Of a DNA stretch of 64,000 bases, positions 18,122 to 26,181 are shown piece after piece. This stretch comes from Pseudomonas plecoglossicida NBRC 103162 = DSM 15088 (GTDB lineage Bacteria > Pseudomonadota > Gammaproteobacteria > Pseudomonadales > Pseudomonadaceae): contig NZ_BBIV01000009.1 in assembly GCF_000730665.1 (NCBI RefSeq), positions 124,001 to 188,000 on the forward strand. Direction: 5' to 3'. Each line of letters begins with the position of its first letter. Positions within the stretch are counted from its first letter, which is position 1. A model generated the notes under the pieces. It was not told the DNA's origin. It made no database searches and saw only the letters and a list, made by a program, of their open reading frames with translations. Both the position numbers and the translations under genes were made by a program.

Positions 18122-19145
18122 TCGGTCATTGCCGCTGTTCTGGGCAACCGGGCTGGTCGGCCTTGCGGGCGGGTATCTCGCCAGCAAGGTCGGCTGGCCT
18201 TTGCCATGGATGGTCGGTTCGCTGCTGGCGATCATCCTGGTGCGCTGCCTGACGCCATGGCAGCTGTGGGAAATCCCCCATGGCCGCAAATGCGGCCAAT
18301 GCATCATCGGCCTGGGGATCGGCCTGCACTTCACCCCGGCAGTGATCGAACAGGTGGCCAGCCACTTCGTACTGATCGTCTGCGCGGCATTGCTCACCAC
18401 CCTTTCCAGCGTGATCGGCGTGTGGTTGCTGCGGCGTACCGGTGAAGACCGGGCCACCGCGTTCTTTGCCAGCATGCCTGGCGGTTCGGGGGAGATGGTC
18501 AACCTCGGTGCGCGCAATGGTGCGGTGCTCAGCCAGGTGGCGGCGGCGCAGAGCCTGCGCGTGCTGGCGGTGGTGCTGTGCGTGCCGGCACTGTTCAAGT
18601 TGCTGATCGGTGATGGCGTGGCCCTGAATCACGCAGGCAGTGTCAGCTGGGCCTGGCTTGCGTTGATCGTGCCACTGGGTGTGCTGGCCGGCTTCATCTG
18701 GCAGCGTGTGCGTCAGCCCAACCCCTGGCTGTTCGGGCCCTTGCTGGTGGCGGCGGCGGTGAGCCTGACTGCCAACCTGCAGATCGCCTTGCCCAACGGC
18801 GCCAGCCAGATCGGCCAATGGTTGATCGGCAGCGGCCTGGCCTGTCACTTCAACCGCGCGTTCTTTCGGCGGGCGCCGTCGTTTCTGGGGCGTACGCTGG
18901 TGGCCACGGCACTGTGCATGCTGATTGCCGGCGGTGCGGCCTGGGGGCTGAGCGTGATGACCGGGCTGGACCTGCGGTCGCTGACCTTGGGCATGATGCC
19001 TGGCGGTATTGCCGAAATGAGCCTGACGGCGGAGACCTTGCAGTTGTCGGTGCCACTGGTGACGGCGCTGCAGGTGATGAGGCTGTTGTTCGTGCTGTTT
19101 CTGGCAGAGCCGCTGTTCAGGCTGTGGCGCGCTGATCAGCAGTGA
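18114..19145 (+). CDS. AbrB-family (COG3180) integral membrane protein
   Basis: I start at 18114 (MPDRSLPLFWATGLVGLAGG), inside the end of tctA. The 343-residue product is almost entirely hydrophobic, with about ten membrane helices in two similar halves; the motif MPGGSGEMVNLG near residue 121 recurs as MPGGIAEMSLTA near 296, which is the AbrB duplication. Despite the family name it is unrelated to the Bacillus DNA-binding AbrB. Proteins of this kind are annotated as possible transporters, and one is called an ammonia monooxygenase in old records without support. The overlap ties it to tricarboxylate uptake, but its function is unknown. Confidence 0.88.
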   Translation: MPDRSLPLFWATGLVGLAGGYLASKVGWPLPWMVGSLLAIILVRCLTPWQLWEIPHGRKCGQCIIGLGIGLHFTPAVIEQVASHFVLIVCAALLTTLSSVIGVWLLRRTGEDRATAFFASMPGGSGEMVNLGARNGAVLSQVAAAQSLRVLAVVLCVPALFKLLIGDGVALNHAGSVSWAWLALIVPLGVLAGFIWQRVRQPNPWLFGPLLVAAAVSLTANLQIALPNGASQIGQWLIGSGLACHFNRAFFRRAPSFLGRTLVATALCMLIAGGAAWGLSVMTGLDLRSLTLGMMPGGIAEMSLTAETLQLSVPLVTALQVMRLLFVLFLAEPLFRLWRADQQ

Positions 19146-19154
19146 TCGTGGCGC

Positions 19155-19184
19155 CTTCATCGCCGGCAAGCCGGCGATCGGGCC
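19155..19184. repeat. REP element (CCGGC type)
   Basis: A single REP palindrome with perfect 8-bp arms (ATCGCCGG at 19159-19166, CCGGCGAT at 19171-19178, loop CAAG) lies between the convergent AbrB-family gene and ung. It may end transcription from both sides. Confidence 0.75.
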
Positions 19185-19188
19185 AGCG

Positions 19189-19881
19189 CTAGAGCGGCGG
19201 CAGTGCCCAGTTGATCGGCGCCAGCCCACGCTGTTCGAGGAAGCCATTGGCCCGGCTGAAATGTCCGCAGCCAAGGAACCCTCGATAAGCCGACAACGGC
19301 GACGGATGCACCGACTTCAGCACCAGGTGCCGGGTGCCATCGATCAGCTTCTGCTTGCTCTGGGCATGCGCTCCCCACAGCAGGAACACCACGTTCGGGC
19401 ACTGCTCGCTGACCACCTGGATGACTCGGTCGGTGAAGAACTCCCAGCCTTTCTTGGCATGCGAAGCGGCATTGGCGCGCTCGACCGTCATGGTCGTGTT
19501 GAGCAGCAACACCCCCTGCTCGGCCCAGCTTTGCAGGTAACCATGACTGGCGATGGGGATATTCAGGTCGCGCTGCAGTTCCTTGTAGATGTTCACCAGC
19601 GACGGCGGCGTCGGCACCCCTGGCTGCACCGAGAAACACAGGCCGTGGGCCTGGCCGGGGCCGTGATAGGGATCCTGGCCGAGAATCACCACTTTCACCT
19701 GCTCCAGCGGCGTGGAGTTCAGCGCATTGAAGATCATCGGCCCCGGCGGGTAGATCTCTTTGCCGGCAGCGTATTCCTGGCGCAGGAATTCGCGCAGCTG
19801 GTGCATGTAGGGCTGGTCGAACTCGGCGCGCAGAGCAGCCTTCCAACCGGGTTCGAGTTTGATGCGATCGTCGTCAGTCAT
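19189..19881 (-). CDS. ung: Uracil-DNA glycosylase, family 1
   Basis: Removes uracil from DNA in base-excision repair. I start at 19881 ([18 protein letters not shown]); the frame continues far upstream but without family similarity. The 230 residues carry the water-activating loop GQDPYHG with Asp70, the uracil-specificity segment [10 protein letters not shown], and the leucine-intercalation loop [17 protein letters not shown]. It is convergent with the tct cluster and divergent from the enoyl-CoA hydratase gene. Confidence 0.97.
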   Translation of the reverse strand: MTDDDRIKLEPGWKAALRAEFDQPYMHQLREFLRQEYAAGKEIYPPGPMIFNALNSTPLEQVKVVILGQDPYHGPGQAHGLCFSVQPGVPTPPSLVNIYKELQRDLNIPIASHGYLQSWAEQGVLLLNTTMTVERANAASHAKKGWEFFTDRVIQVVSEQCPNVVFLLWGAHAQSKQKLIDGTRHLVLKSVHPSPLSAYRGFLGCGHFSRANGFLEQRGLAPINWALPPL

Positions 19882-20007
19882 GGGGCCATCCGTAAACAAT
19901 GGCGCGACACTAGGTAAGCGCTCCCCCCTTGTCAATCGATCCGACCGACGACCGGCATGTTCAGCCAGGCAAGCCATACTTGTGCGATGACTTGCGCGAG
20001 GTAGTCC

Positions 20008-21114
20008 ATGGCCATTCATTGCGAGGTACTCACCGGCGCCGACGGCGCCCGCATCGGCATTGCCACCCTGGATGCACCCAAGGCACTCAATGCCCTCAAC
20101 CTGCCGATGATCGAAGTGCTCGGCGAGCAACTGCACAGCTGGGCGCGCGACCCGGGCATCGTCTGCGTGCTGTTGCGTGGCAATGGCGCCAAGGCGTTCT
20201 GCGCCGGGGGCGATGTGCGGGCGCTGGCCCAGGCCTGCCGCGAGCACCCTGGCAGCGTACCGCCGCTGGCGGCCACCTTCTTCGCCGCCGAGTATCGCCT
20301 CGACTACCTGCTGCATACCTACCCCAAGCCCCTGCTGTGCTGGGGGCATGGGCATGTGCTGGGCGGCGGCATGGGGCTGCTGCAGGGGGCTGGCGTGCGC
20401 ATCGTCACGCCCAGCAGCCGGCTGGCGATGCCTGAGATCAGCATCGGGCTCTACCCCGACGTCGGCGCCAGTTGGTTTCTCGCCCGCCTGCCGGGCAAGC
20501 TTGGGCTGTTTTTCGGGCTGACGGGGGCGCCAATCAATGCCCGTGACGCGCTCGATCTCGACCTGGCGGACCGTTTCTTCGGCGAGCACCAGCAGGAAGA
20601 CCTGATCGATGAATTGCTGCAACTGAACTGGCAGGAGCAGACCGACTTGCAGCTGAACAGCCTGCTCAAGGCCGAGCAGCATCGGGCCAGCGAAGAACTG
20701 CCCCAGGCGCAATGGCTGCCACGGCGTCAGGTGATCGACGAGCTGCTCGATGTCGCCGACCCGGCAGCGGCATGGCATGCACTGGAAGGTTTGAAGCACC
20801 ACAGTGATCCGCTGCTTGCCGCAGCGGGCGAACGCCTGCACGAGGGTTGCCCGCTGACCGCGCACCTGGTCTGGGAACAGATACGCCGGGCCCGGCACCT
20901 GTCACTGGCGCAGGTGTTCCAGATGGAGTACAGCATGAGCCTCAATTGCTGCCGTCATCCGGAGTTCAGCGAAGGCGTGCGCGCCCGTTTGCTGGACAAG
21001 GACAACCAGCCGCACTGGCATTGGCCGGATGTGGGGCAAGTGCCGGCGGCGGTGGTCGAGGCGCATTTTGCCAAGGTCTGGGAGGGACGGCATCCGTTGG
21101 CGGACCTGGCCTGA
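20008..21114 (+). CDS. Enoyl-CoA hydratase/isomerase family protein, 3-hydroxyisobutyryl-CoA hydrolase-like
   Basis: Crotonase-fold enzyme of 368 residues. The length and a C-terminal extension after the crotonase core point to the ECH_2 group, which includes 3-hydroxyisobutyryl-CoA hydrolase of valine breakdown. Core motifs are [17 protein letters not shown], the oxyanion-hole segment [14 protein letters not shown], and [20 protein letters not shown], which resembles the hydrolase signature. The exact acyl-CoA substrate cannot be read from sequence. It is not next to other valine-pathway genes. The ATG at 20008 gives the usual short N-terminus. Confidence 0.85.
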   Translation: MAIHCEVLTGADGARIGIATLDAPKALNALNLPMIEVLGEQLHSWARDPGIVCVLLRGNGAKAFCAGGDVRALAQACREHPGSVPPLAATFFAAEYRLDYLLHTYPKPLLCWGHGHVLGGGMGLLQGAGVRIVTPSSRLAMPEISIGLYPDVGASWFLARLPGKLGLFFGLTGAPINARDALDLDLADRFFGEHQQEDLIDELLQLNWQEQTDLQLNSLLKAEQHRASEELPQAQWLPRRQVIDELLDVADPAAAWHALEGLKHHSDPLLAAAGERLHEGCPLTAHLVWEQIRRARHLSLAQVFQMEYSMSLNCCRHPEFSEGVRARLLDKDNQPHWHWPDVGQVPAAVVEAHFAKVWEGRHPLADLA

Positions 21115-21139
21115 AGGGGCTGCTTTGCAGGACTGGCCC

Positions 21140-21208
21140 AATCGCCGGCAAGCCGACTCCCACAGGGACCGCACGACTTCTGACTTGAGTGATTTTCCTG
21201 TGGGAGCC
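21140..21208. repeat. REP with truncated inverted mate
   Basis: A CCGGC-type REP (21140-21167, with one arm base changed) is followed by a 12-base inverted fragment of the same tail (21197-21208). It looks like a decayed REPIN between the hydratase gene and the lipoprotein gene, which end towards each other. Confidence 0.7.
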
Positions 21209-21217
21209 CTTCAACCT

Positions 21218-21646
21218 TCACTGCTGCCGGTTGCGATCCCCTCCGCGCCCGCTGGAATGCCAGCGGTCATTCTGATAACGCTGGCTGCCATTGCGATAGT
21301 CGTGACGGTCGCGATCGCGCCCATAGTCATAACGCTGGCGATTGCCATAGTCGTAACGCGGGTTGCCGTGCCACTGGTTCATGCCCGGCTGCGGGTGGGG
21401 TTGGTAATGCGGCACTGGCGCCGGTCGGTAGTAATGCGGTGCGGGTGGGTAGTAACGCGGTGCCGGCTGGTAGTAGTAGCGCGGTTGCGGCGTTATATAG
21501 TAGCGGTCGTAGCGGTAATATCCCGGCGCCACGTAGCGATCGGTGGTGTAGTAATCCGAGCGATAATAGCCGCCGCCCTCTTGATAGGGCACGCAGGCGC
21601 CAATCATCAAACCCGCAAGGGCGGTCAACAGCATTCGATAGGACAT
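21218..21646 (-). CDS. Tyr/Arg-rich small lipoprotein, unknown function
   Basis: I start at 21646 (MSYRMLLTALAGLMIGAC), because this follows an AGGAGGC-like site and yields a lipoprotein signal with lipidation Cys18. The mature part, about 124 residues, is unusually rich in Tyr, Arg, Pro, Gln and Asn, in loose repeats such as YYRYDRYY, PRYYYQPAPRYYPPAPHYYRP and NRQRYDYGRDRDRHDYR. It appears disordered and positively charged. I do not recognise a domain. Similar short Tyr-rich lipoproteins occur in other pseudomonads without known function; a role in binding polyanions at the envelope is only a guess. Confidence 0.75.
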   Translation of the reverse strand: MSYRMLLTALAGLMIGACVPYQEGGGYYRSDYYTTDRYVAPGYYRYDRYYITPQPRYYYQPAPRYYPPAPHYYRPAPVPHYQPHPQPGMNQWHGNPRYDYGNRQRYDYGRDRDRHDYRNGSQRYQNDRWHSSGRGGDRNRQQ

Positions 21647-21812
21647 GGCGGCCTCCTGGACCGCTAGGGTGCCCGAACAGCGGCGCTGGCGAGCGTCGAC
21701 GCGAAAAGCGTTCATCGACATTGAATAAGACCGTCGCGCCAAGGTGCAGTGCCATTTTTGCAACAATTAGAAACAGCTCGACCAACCGAAAGATGCCACC
21801 CCGGAACCGATC

Positions 21813-22031
21813 ATGAACGACCAACAGCACTGCCCCGCGTGCGGCGCCCTCAACCAGTGCGCCCTGGCCGATCCGCGCAGTGCCACGCAAGCCTGCTGGT
21901 GCTATGCCGTGACCATCGCCCCTGCTGTGCTGCAGGCCCTGCCTGCCGAGTTGCGCGACAAGGCCTGCCTGTGCCCTCGCTGCGCCCAGGTGCTGGATCA
22001 ACTTCAGCAGACATCCAGCGATCAAGGGTAA
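21813..22031 (+). CDS. Cysteine-rich CWC-family protein
   Basis: A 72-residue protein with seven Cys, including CPACG at residues 7-11, CWC at 28-30 and CLCPRC near the C-terminus. The CWC triplet and Cys spacing match the cysteine-rich CWC family (PF14375 as I remember it), predicted zinc binders. It reads straight into the pseudouridine synthase gene 33 bases later, so the two may be co-transcribed. Function unknown. Confidence 0.8.
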   Translation: MNDQQHCPACGALNQCALADPRSATQACWCYAVTIAPAVLQALPAELRDKACLCPRCAQVLDQLQQTSSDQG

Positions 22032-22064
22032 ACTGCGCGCCCATCGTCCGACTGCCTTGCCGCC

Positions 22065-22757
22065 ATGCGCCTAGACCGCTTCCTCGCCAACCTGCCCTGC
22101 TACAACCGCCAGCAAGTGCGGCTGCTGCTGGTGCAACGACGTGTGCGCGTGGACGCTGCGGTGGTGACCGACCCGAAGGCCGAAGTGCGCGAATTCAGCC
22201 GAGTCGAAGTGGACGATCAGTTGCTCCAGGCGGGCCGCCCAGCCCGTTACCTGATGCTGCACAAGCCGACCGGCTGCGTCAGCGCCACCCACGACCCGCA
22301 GCACCGCACGGTGCTCGACCTGTTGCCCGCCGAGCTGCGCGACGACCTGCACATCGCCGGGCGCCTGGACTACAACACCACCGGCCTGATGATCCTGACC
22401 AACGATGGCCAGTGGTCACGGCGGCTGACCCAGCCGACCACCAAACTGCCCAAGCATTACCTTGTGCAAACCGAGGACGAAATCGGCGAGCACTATGCCG
22501 CGAAGTTCCGCGAAGGGTTCTACTTCGCCTTCGAAGACCTCACTACCCTGCCCGCCCAGCTCGACATCCTCGGTCCACGACGGGCGCGGCTGGCGATCGT
22601 CGAGGGGCGTTATCACCAGGTCAAGCGCATGTTCGGGCACTTCGACAACAAGGTGGTGGGGTTGCACCGGGAAAGCATGGGGGCGATCACGCTGGATCCG
22701 GGGCTGGCACCGGGGGAGTTCAGGGCATTGACGCTTGATGAGATAGCCACGGTCTAG
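22065..22757 (+). CDS. rsuA: 16S rRNA pseudouridine synthase, RsuA type
   Basis: Converts U516 of 16S rRNA to pseudouridine if it is the RsuA ortholog. The 230-residue product has an N-terminal S4 RNA-binding domain (MRLDRFLANLPCYNRQQVRLLL) followed by the synthase domain with catalytic Asp in GRLDYNTTGLMILTNDG and the C-terminal GRYHQVKRMFGH motif. RluE and RluF are related; the small size favours RsuA. The start MRLDRFLAN is the canonical one. Confidence 0.88.
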   Translation: MRLDRFLANLPCYNRQQVRLLLVQRRVRVDAAVVTDPKAEVREFSRVEVDDQLLQAGRPARYLMLHKPTGCVSATHDPQHRTVLDLLPAELRDDLHIAGRLDYNTTGLMILTNDGQWSRRLTQPTTKLPKHYLVQTEDEIGEHYAAKFREGFYFAFEDLTTLPAQLDILGPRRARLAIVEGRYHQVKRMFGHFDNKVVGLHRESMGAITLDPGLAPGEFRALTLDEIATV

Positions 22758-22770
22758 GCTGTCTGTTCCG

Positions 22771-22800
22771 GCCCTATCGCCGGCAAGCCGGCTCCCACGG
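22771..22800. repeat. REP element (CCGGC type)
   Basis: Single REP with arms CGCCGG/CCGGC and the tail CTCCCACGG, starting 13 bases after rsuA. It is the only structure that could end the rsuA transcript. The remaining bases up to phaG (22801-23137) hold a 16-bp palindrome and no gene. Confidence 0.75.
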
Positions 22801-22913
22801 ATTCGCCACAGAGTCGTCATACGACCGCCCAGCGGCAAAAGTCACATATTTGCGCAAACGGCACTTGCGGGAACCCCAACCCACTGCTTGAATCCTAACT
22901 CGTCAGTCTGCAC

Positions 22914-22929
22914 GTGACTCATGAGTCAC
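22914..22929. promoter_or_regulatory. Perfect 16-bp palindrome upstream of phaG
   Basis: GTGACTCATGAGTCAC is perfectly self-complementary and lies 209 bases before the phaG ATG. It resembles a binding site for a dimeric regulator. No regulator gene sits nearby. Confidence 0.45.
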
Positions 22930-23137
22930 ACTTGCAGTCGAAGACACCTTTTCGCCGGCTACCCAATGCCTAGATGCCTTGGGGCACGGCGAATTGCCCG
23001 CCAAAACAATACCGTCGACACGTGTACGAAGGATCGACACAGGGCCCCGCTTTTTTCTTCAGGCAAATGCCTACCTGTCATATAGAACGTGCACCCTAGG
23101 TGACGCGAATACCCTTTTTGCGCCAGGAGTCGATGAC

Positions 23138-24025
23138 ATGAGGCCAGAAATCGCTGTGCTTGATATCCAAGGTCAGTATCGGGTTTACACGGAGTTCCAT
23201 CGCGCGGATGCGGCCGAAAAAACGATCATCCTGATCAATGGTTCGCTGGCCACCACGGCCTCGTTCGCCCAGACGGTGCGTAACCTGCACCCGCAATTCA
23301 ACGTGGTGCTGTACGACCAGCCCTACGCTGGCAAGTCCAAGCCCCACAACCGCCAGGAGCGCCTGATCAGCAAGGAGACCGAGGCGCACATTCTTCTTGA
23401 GCTGATCGAGCACTTCCAGGCCGACCACGTGATGTCGTTCTCCTGGGGCGGTGCGGGCACGCTGCTGGCGCTGGCGCACCAGCCGCGGCGGCTGAAGAAG
23501 GCGGTGGTCAGCTCGTTCTCGCCGGTGATCAACGAACCGATGCGCGACTACCTCGACCGTGGCTGCCAGTACCTGGCCGCCTGCGATCGCTACCAGGTCG
23601 GCAACCTGGTCAACGACACCATCGGCAAGCACCTGCCATCGCTGTTCAAGCGCTTCAACTACCGCCACGTGAGCGGCCTGGACAGCCATGAATATGCGCA
23701 GATGCTCTTCCACATCAACGAAGTGCTGCAACACGACCTGGAGCGAGCGCTGAAAGGGGCACGCAACATCGACATCCCGGTGCTGTTCATCAACGGCGAC
23801 CGTGACGAGTACACCACCGCCGAAGACGCACGCCAGTTTGGGCAACATGTCGACAAGAGCCACTTCACGGTGATCCGCAACGCGGGCCACTTCCTCGACA
23901 TGGAGAACAAGACGGCCTGCGAAGAGACGCGCAGCGCACTGCACAGTTTCCTCAAGCCAACCGCGCGCGAGCCCCGGCCGCGTAATCCCTACGCCGCCCA
24001 AGGTCAACATGCATGGGCGATCTGA
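23138..24025 (+). CDS. phaG: (R)-3-hydroxydecanoyl-ACP thioesterase/transacylase PhaG
   Basis: Links fatty-acid synthesis to medium-chain polyhydroxyalkanoate by releasing or transferring 3-hydroxyacyl groups from ACP. I start at 23138 (MRPEIAVLDIQGQYRVYTEF), which follows AGGAG by 8 bases and gives 295 residues, exactly the length I recall for P. putida PhaG, with near-identical sequence. It has an alpha/beta-hydrolase fold with SFSWGG at residues 100-105 and the HX4D motif His177-Asp182. RhlA of rhamnolipid synthesis is a relative, but no rhlB is present, so PhaG is the right call. Confidence 0.96.
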   Translation: MRPEIAVLDIQGQYRVYTEFHRADAAEKTIILINGSLATTASFAQTVRNLHPQFNVVLYDQPYAGKSKPHNRQERLISKETEAHILLELIEHFQADHVMSFSWGGAGTLLALAHQPRRLKKAVVSSFSPVINEPMRDYLDRGCQYLAACDRYQVGNLVNDTIGKHLPSLFKRFNYRHVSGLDSHEYAQMLFHINEVLQHDLERALKGARNIDIPVLFINGDRDEYTTAEDARQFGQHVDKSHFTVIRNAGHFLDMENKTACEETRSALHSFLKPTAREPRPRNPYAAQGQHAWAI

Positions 24026-24031
24026 GTGAAT

Positions 24032-24081
24032 CGGCGCCCTCTGGCCATCACCCGCAGGCCATGGGCGCCGACAGCCTTTTT
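24032..24081 (+). terminator. Terminator after phaG
   Basis: An outer perfect 8-bp GC stem (CGGCGCCC at 24032-24039 with GGGCGCCG at 24063-24070) encloses an inner 5-bp stem (TGGCC/GGCCA). A T-run follows at 24077-24081. It begins just after the phaG stop. Confidence 0.8.
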
Positions 24082-24134
24082 ATAACTGGGGCTTCTAATT
24101 CGATGAGGGTTCTGGTAAAAAGTCGAGCGCAGAC

Positions 24135-24208
24135 GCGGGTATAGTTTAGTGGCAAAACGAAAGCTTCCCAAGCTTTAGTTGAGGGTTCGATTCCCTCTAC
24201 CCGCTCCA
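24135..24208 (+). tRNA. tRNA-Gly (anticodon CCC)
   Basis: A complete 74-base cloverleaf: acceptor stem GCGGGTA/TACCCGC, D arm TAGTTTAGTGGCAAAA, anticodon stem AAAGC/GCTTT with loop TTCCCAA (anticodon CCC), T arm with GGTTCGATTCC, and encoded CCA. It reads glycine GGG codons. It is a lone tRNA followed by a terminator. Confidence 0.97.
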
Positions 24209-24251
24209 CACCGCATTCCCCGCATGGCGTTCCAGCAACGTCATCGCTGTC

Positions 24252-24276
24252 AAAAGGAGCCCAGGCTCCTTTTTTC
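24252..24276 (+). terminator. Terminator after tRNA-Gly
   Basis: A 9-bp stem (AAAAGGAGC/GCTCCTTTT, loop CCAG) ends in six T. It lies 44 bases after the tRNA and is the clear end of its transcript. Confidence 0.9.
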
Positions 24277-24366
24277 GTTTTTAATGACTTCGCTCAATTG
24301 CCACCCGCTCGACTTGTAGCGCATATGCTCTAAGCATTTCTGCGAAACATTTCGAAAGGACCGTGC

Positions 24367-26067
24367 ATGTTTCTGTCACGCTGGCTCCCTGGCCTTGCCA
24401 ACCTGCTTCATTACCGCCGCGAGTGGTTCCACGCCGATCTCCAGGCTGGCTTGTCGGTAGCCGCCATCCAGATCCCGATCGCCATAGCCTACGCACAGAT
24501 CGTCGGCCTGCCACCCCAGTACGGCCTGTATGCCTGCGTGTTGCCGATGATCGTCTACGCCCTGGTCGGCAGTTCCCGGCAACTGATGGTCGGCCCGGAC
24601 GCGGCCACCTGCGCGATGATCGCCGGTGCCGTGGCGCCGCTGGCCATGGGCGACCCGCAGCGTATCGCCGAACTGGCAGTGATCGTCACCGTGCTGGTAG
24701 GCGTGATGCTGATTGCCGCCGGCGTGGCGCGTGCCGGGTTCATTGCCAGCTTCTTCTCGCGGCCGATCCTGATCGGCTACCTCAACGGCATCGGCCTGAG
24801 CCTGATCGCCGGACAGCTGTCCAAGGTCGTGGGATTCAAGATCGAGGGCGATGGCTTCATCCTCAGCCTGATCAACTTCGTGCAGCGGCTGGGCGAGATC
24901 CACTGGCTGACCTTGGCCATCGGCTTGGCCGGGCTGGCACTGCTGATCTGGCTGCCGCGACGCTACCCACGCCTGCCTGCCGCCCTGGTCACCGTCGCAG
25001 TGTTCACCTTGCTGGCAGGCCTGTTCGGCCTGGACCACCTTGGCGTTGCCGTCCTCGGGCCGGTACCGGCAGGCATCCCGCACCTGGCCTGGCCACAGAG
25101 CAACCTTGCGGAAACCAAGAGCCTGCTGCGCGATGCCGTGGGTATCGCCACGGTCAGCTTCTGCAGCGCCATGCTCACGGCGCGCAGCTTCGCCGCTCGC
25201 CACGGTTATGCGATCAATGCCAATCATGAGTTCGTCGCCCTCGGCGTGAGCAACCTGGCAGCCGGCATTTCCCAGGGGTTTGCCATCAGTGGCGCGGACT
25301 CGCGCACCGCGGTCAACGACATGGTCGGTGGCAAGAGCCAGCTGGTGGGCATCATCGCCGCCCTGGTAATCGCCATGATCCTGCTGTTCTTCACCGCGCC
25401 CATGGCGTGGATTCCTCAGGCAGCGCTGGGAGCAGTGCTGCTGATGGCCGGCTGGGGACTGATCGATATCAAGTCGCTGGGGAGCATCCGGCGCCTGAGC
25501 CGCTTCGAGTTCTGGCTGTGCCTGCTGACCACTGTCGGCGTGCTCGGGCTAGGCGTGTTGCCGGGCATCATGGTTGCCGTGACCCTGGCGATCCTGCGCT
25601 TGCTCTACAGCATCTACCAGCCCACCGACGCCGTGCTGGGCTGGTTGCCGGGCACCGAGGGCCAGGTGGACATCCGCAAGCACCCCGAGGCGCGTACCGT
25701 CCCGGGCCTGGTGGTGTATCGCTTCGACGACGCGATCCTGTTCTTCAATGCCGACTACTTCAAGATGCGCCTGCTCGAAGCCGTGCAGAGCCAGGCACAA
25801 CCCAAGGCGCTGCTGTTCGATGCCGAGGCGGTCAGCAGCATCGACGTGAGCGGTATTGCTGCCTTGCGCGAAGTGCGCGACACCCTGGCGGCGCAGGGTA
25901 TCTACTTCGGTATCGCCCGCGCACGCGGCGCGTTCCTGCGCATGCTGGTGCGCTCCGGGATGGCGCGGGAGATGGAGGAGAAATTGCTGTTCGGTTCGGT
26001 ACGGGCGGGGATTCGGGCGTATCGAGTATGGCGCAACAGGAGCAGCAAAGTACCGGCGCAGGAGTAA
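24367..26067 (+). CDS. SulP-family anion permease with STAS domain
   Basis: Inner-membrane transporter of the SLC26/SulP family. The 566 residues show the N-terminal amphipathic lead WLPGLANLLHYRREWFHADL, then a 12-14 helix core with the family pattern PIAIAYAQIVGLPPQYGLYA, and a cytosolic STAS domain from about residue 435 (VYRFDDAILFFNADYFKMRL; FDAEAVSSIDVSGIAALREV). Substrates in the family include sulfate, bicarbonate and C4-dicarboxylates, so the solute is undetermined. The ATG at 24367 is used; no partner gene such as a carbonic anhydrase is adjacent. Confidence 0.92.
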   Translation: MFLSRWLPGLANLLHYRREWFHADLQAGLSVAAIQIPIAIAYAQIVGLPPQYGLYACVLPMIVYALVGSSRQLMVGPDAATCAMIAGAVAPLAMGDPQRIAELAVIVTVLVGVMLIAAGVARAGFIASFFSRPILIGYLNGIGLSLIAGQLSKVVGFKIEGDGFILSLINFVQRLGEIHWLTLAIGLAGLALLIWLPRRYPRLPAALVTVAVFTLLAGLFGLDHLGVAVLGPVPAGIPHLAWPQSNLAETKSLLRDAVGIATVSFCSAMLTARSFAARHGYAINANHEFVALGVSNLAAGISQGFAISGADSRTAVNDMVGGKSQLVGIIAALVIAMILLFFTAPMAWIPQAALGAVLLMAGWGLIDIKSLGSIRRLSRFEFWLCLLTTVGVLGLGVLPGIMVAVTLAILRLLYSIYQPTDAVLGWLPGTEGQVDIRKHPEARTVPGLVVYRFDDAILFFNADYFKMRLLEAVQSQAQPKALLFDAEAVSSIDVSGIAALREVRDTLAAQGIYFGIARARGAFLRMLVRSGMAREMEEKLLFGSVRAGIRAYRVWRNRSSKVPAQE

Positions 26068-26181
26068 GAAAAAGCAGCCGCGGGTTCGCCGAGGTTATCG
26101 ACCGGTACGACGGCAGCCCGCGCACGCCTTGCCTGCCATGCTAAAGTCGCCCCCATTTGCGCCCCACCGAATGGACCCAGC

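Noticed and set aside
24135..24276. tRNA-Gly as an attachment site for an integrated element
   Set aside because: No integrase gene and no repeat of the tRNA 3' end were seen nearby, and the flanking genes are typical core genes.
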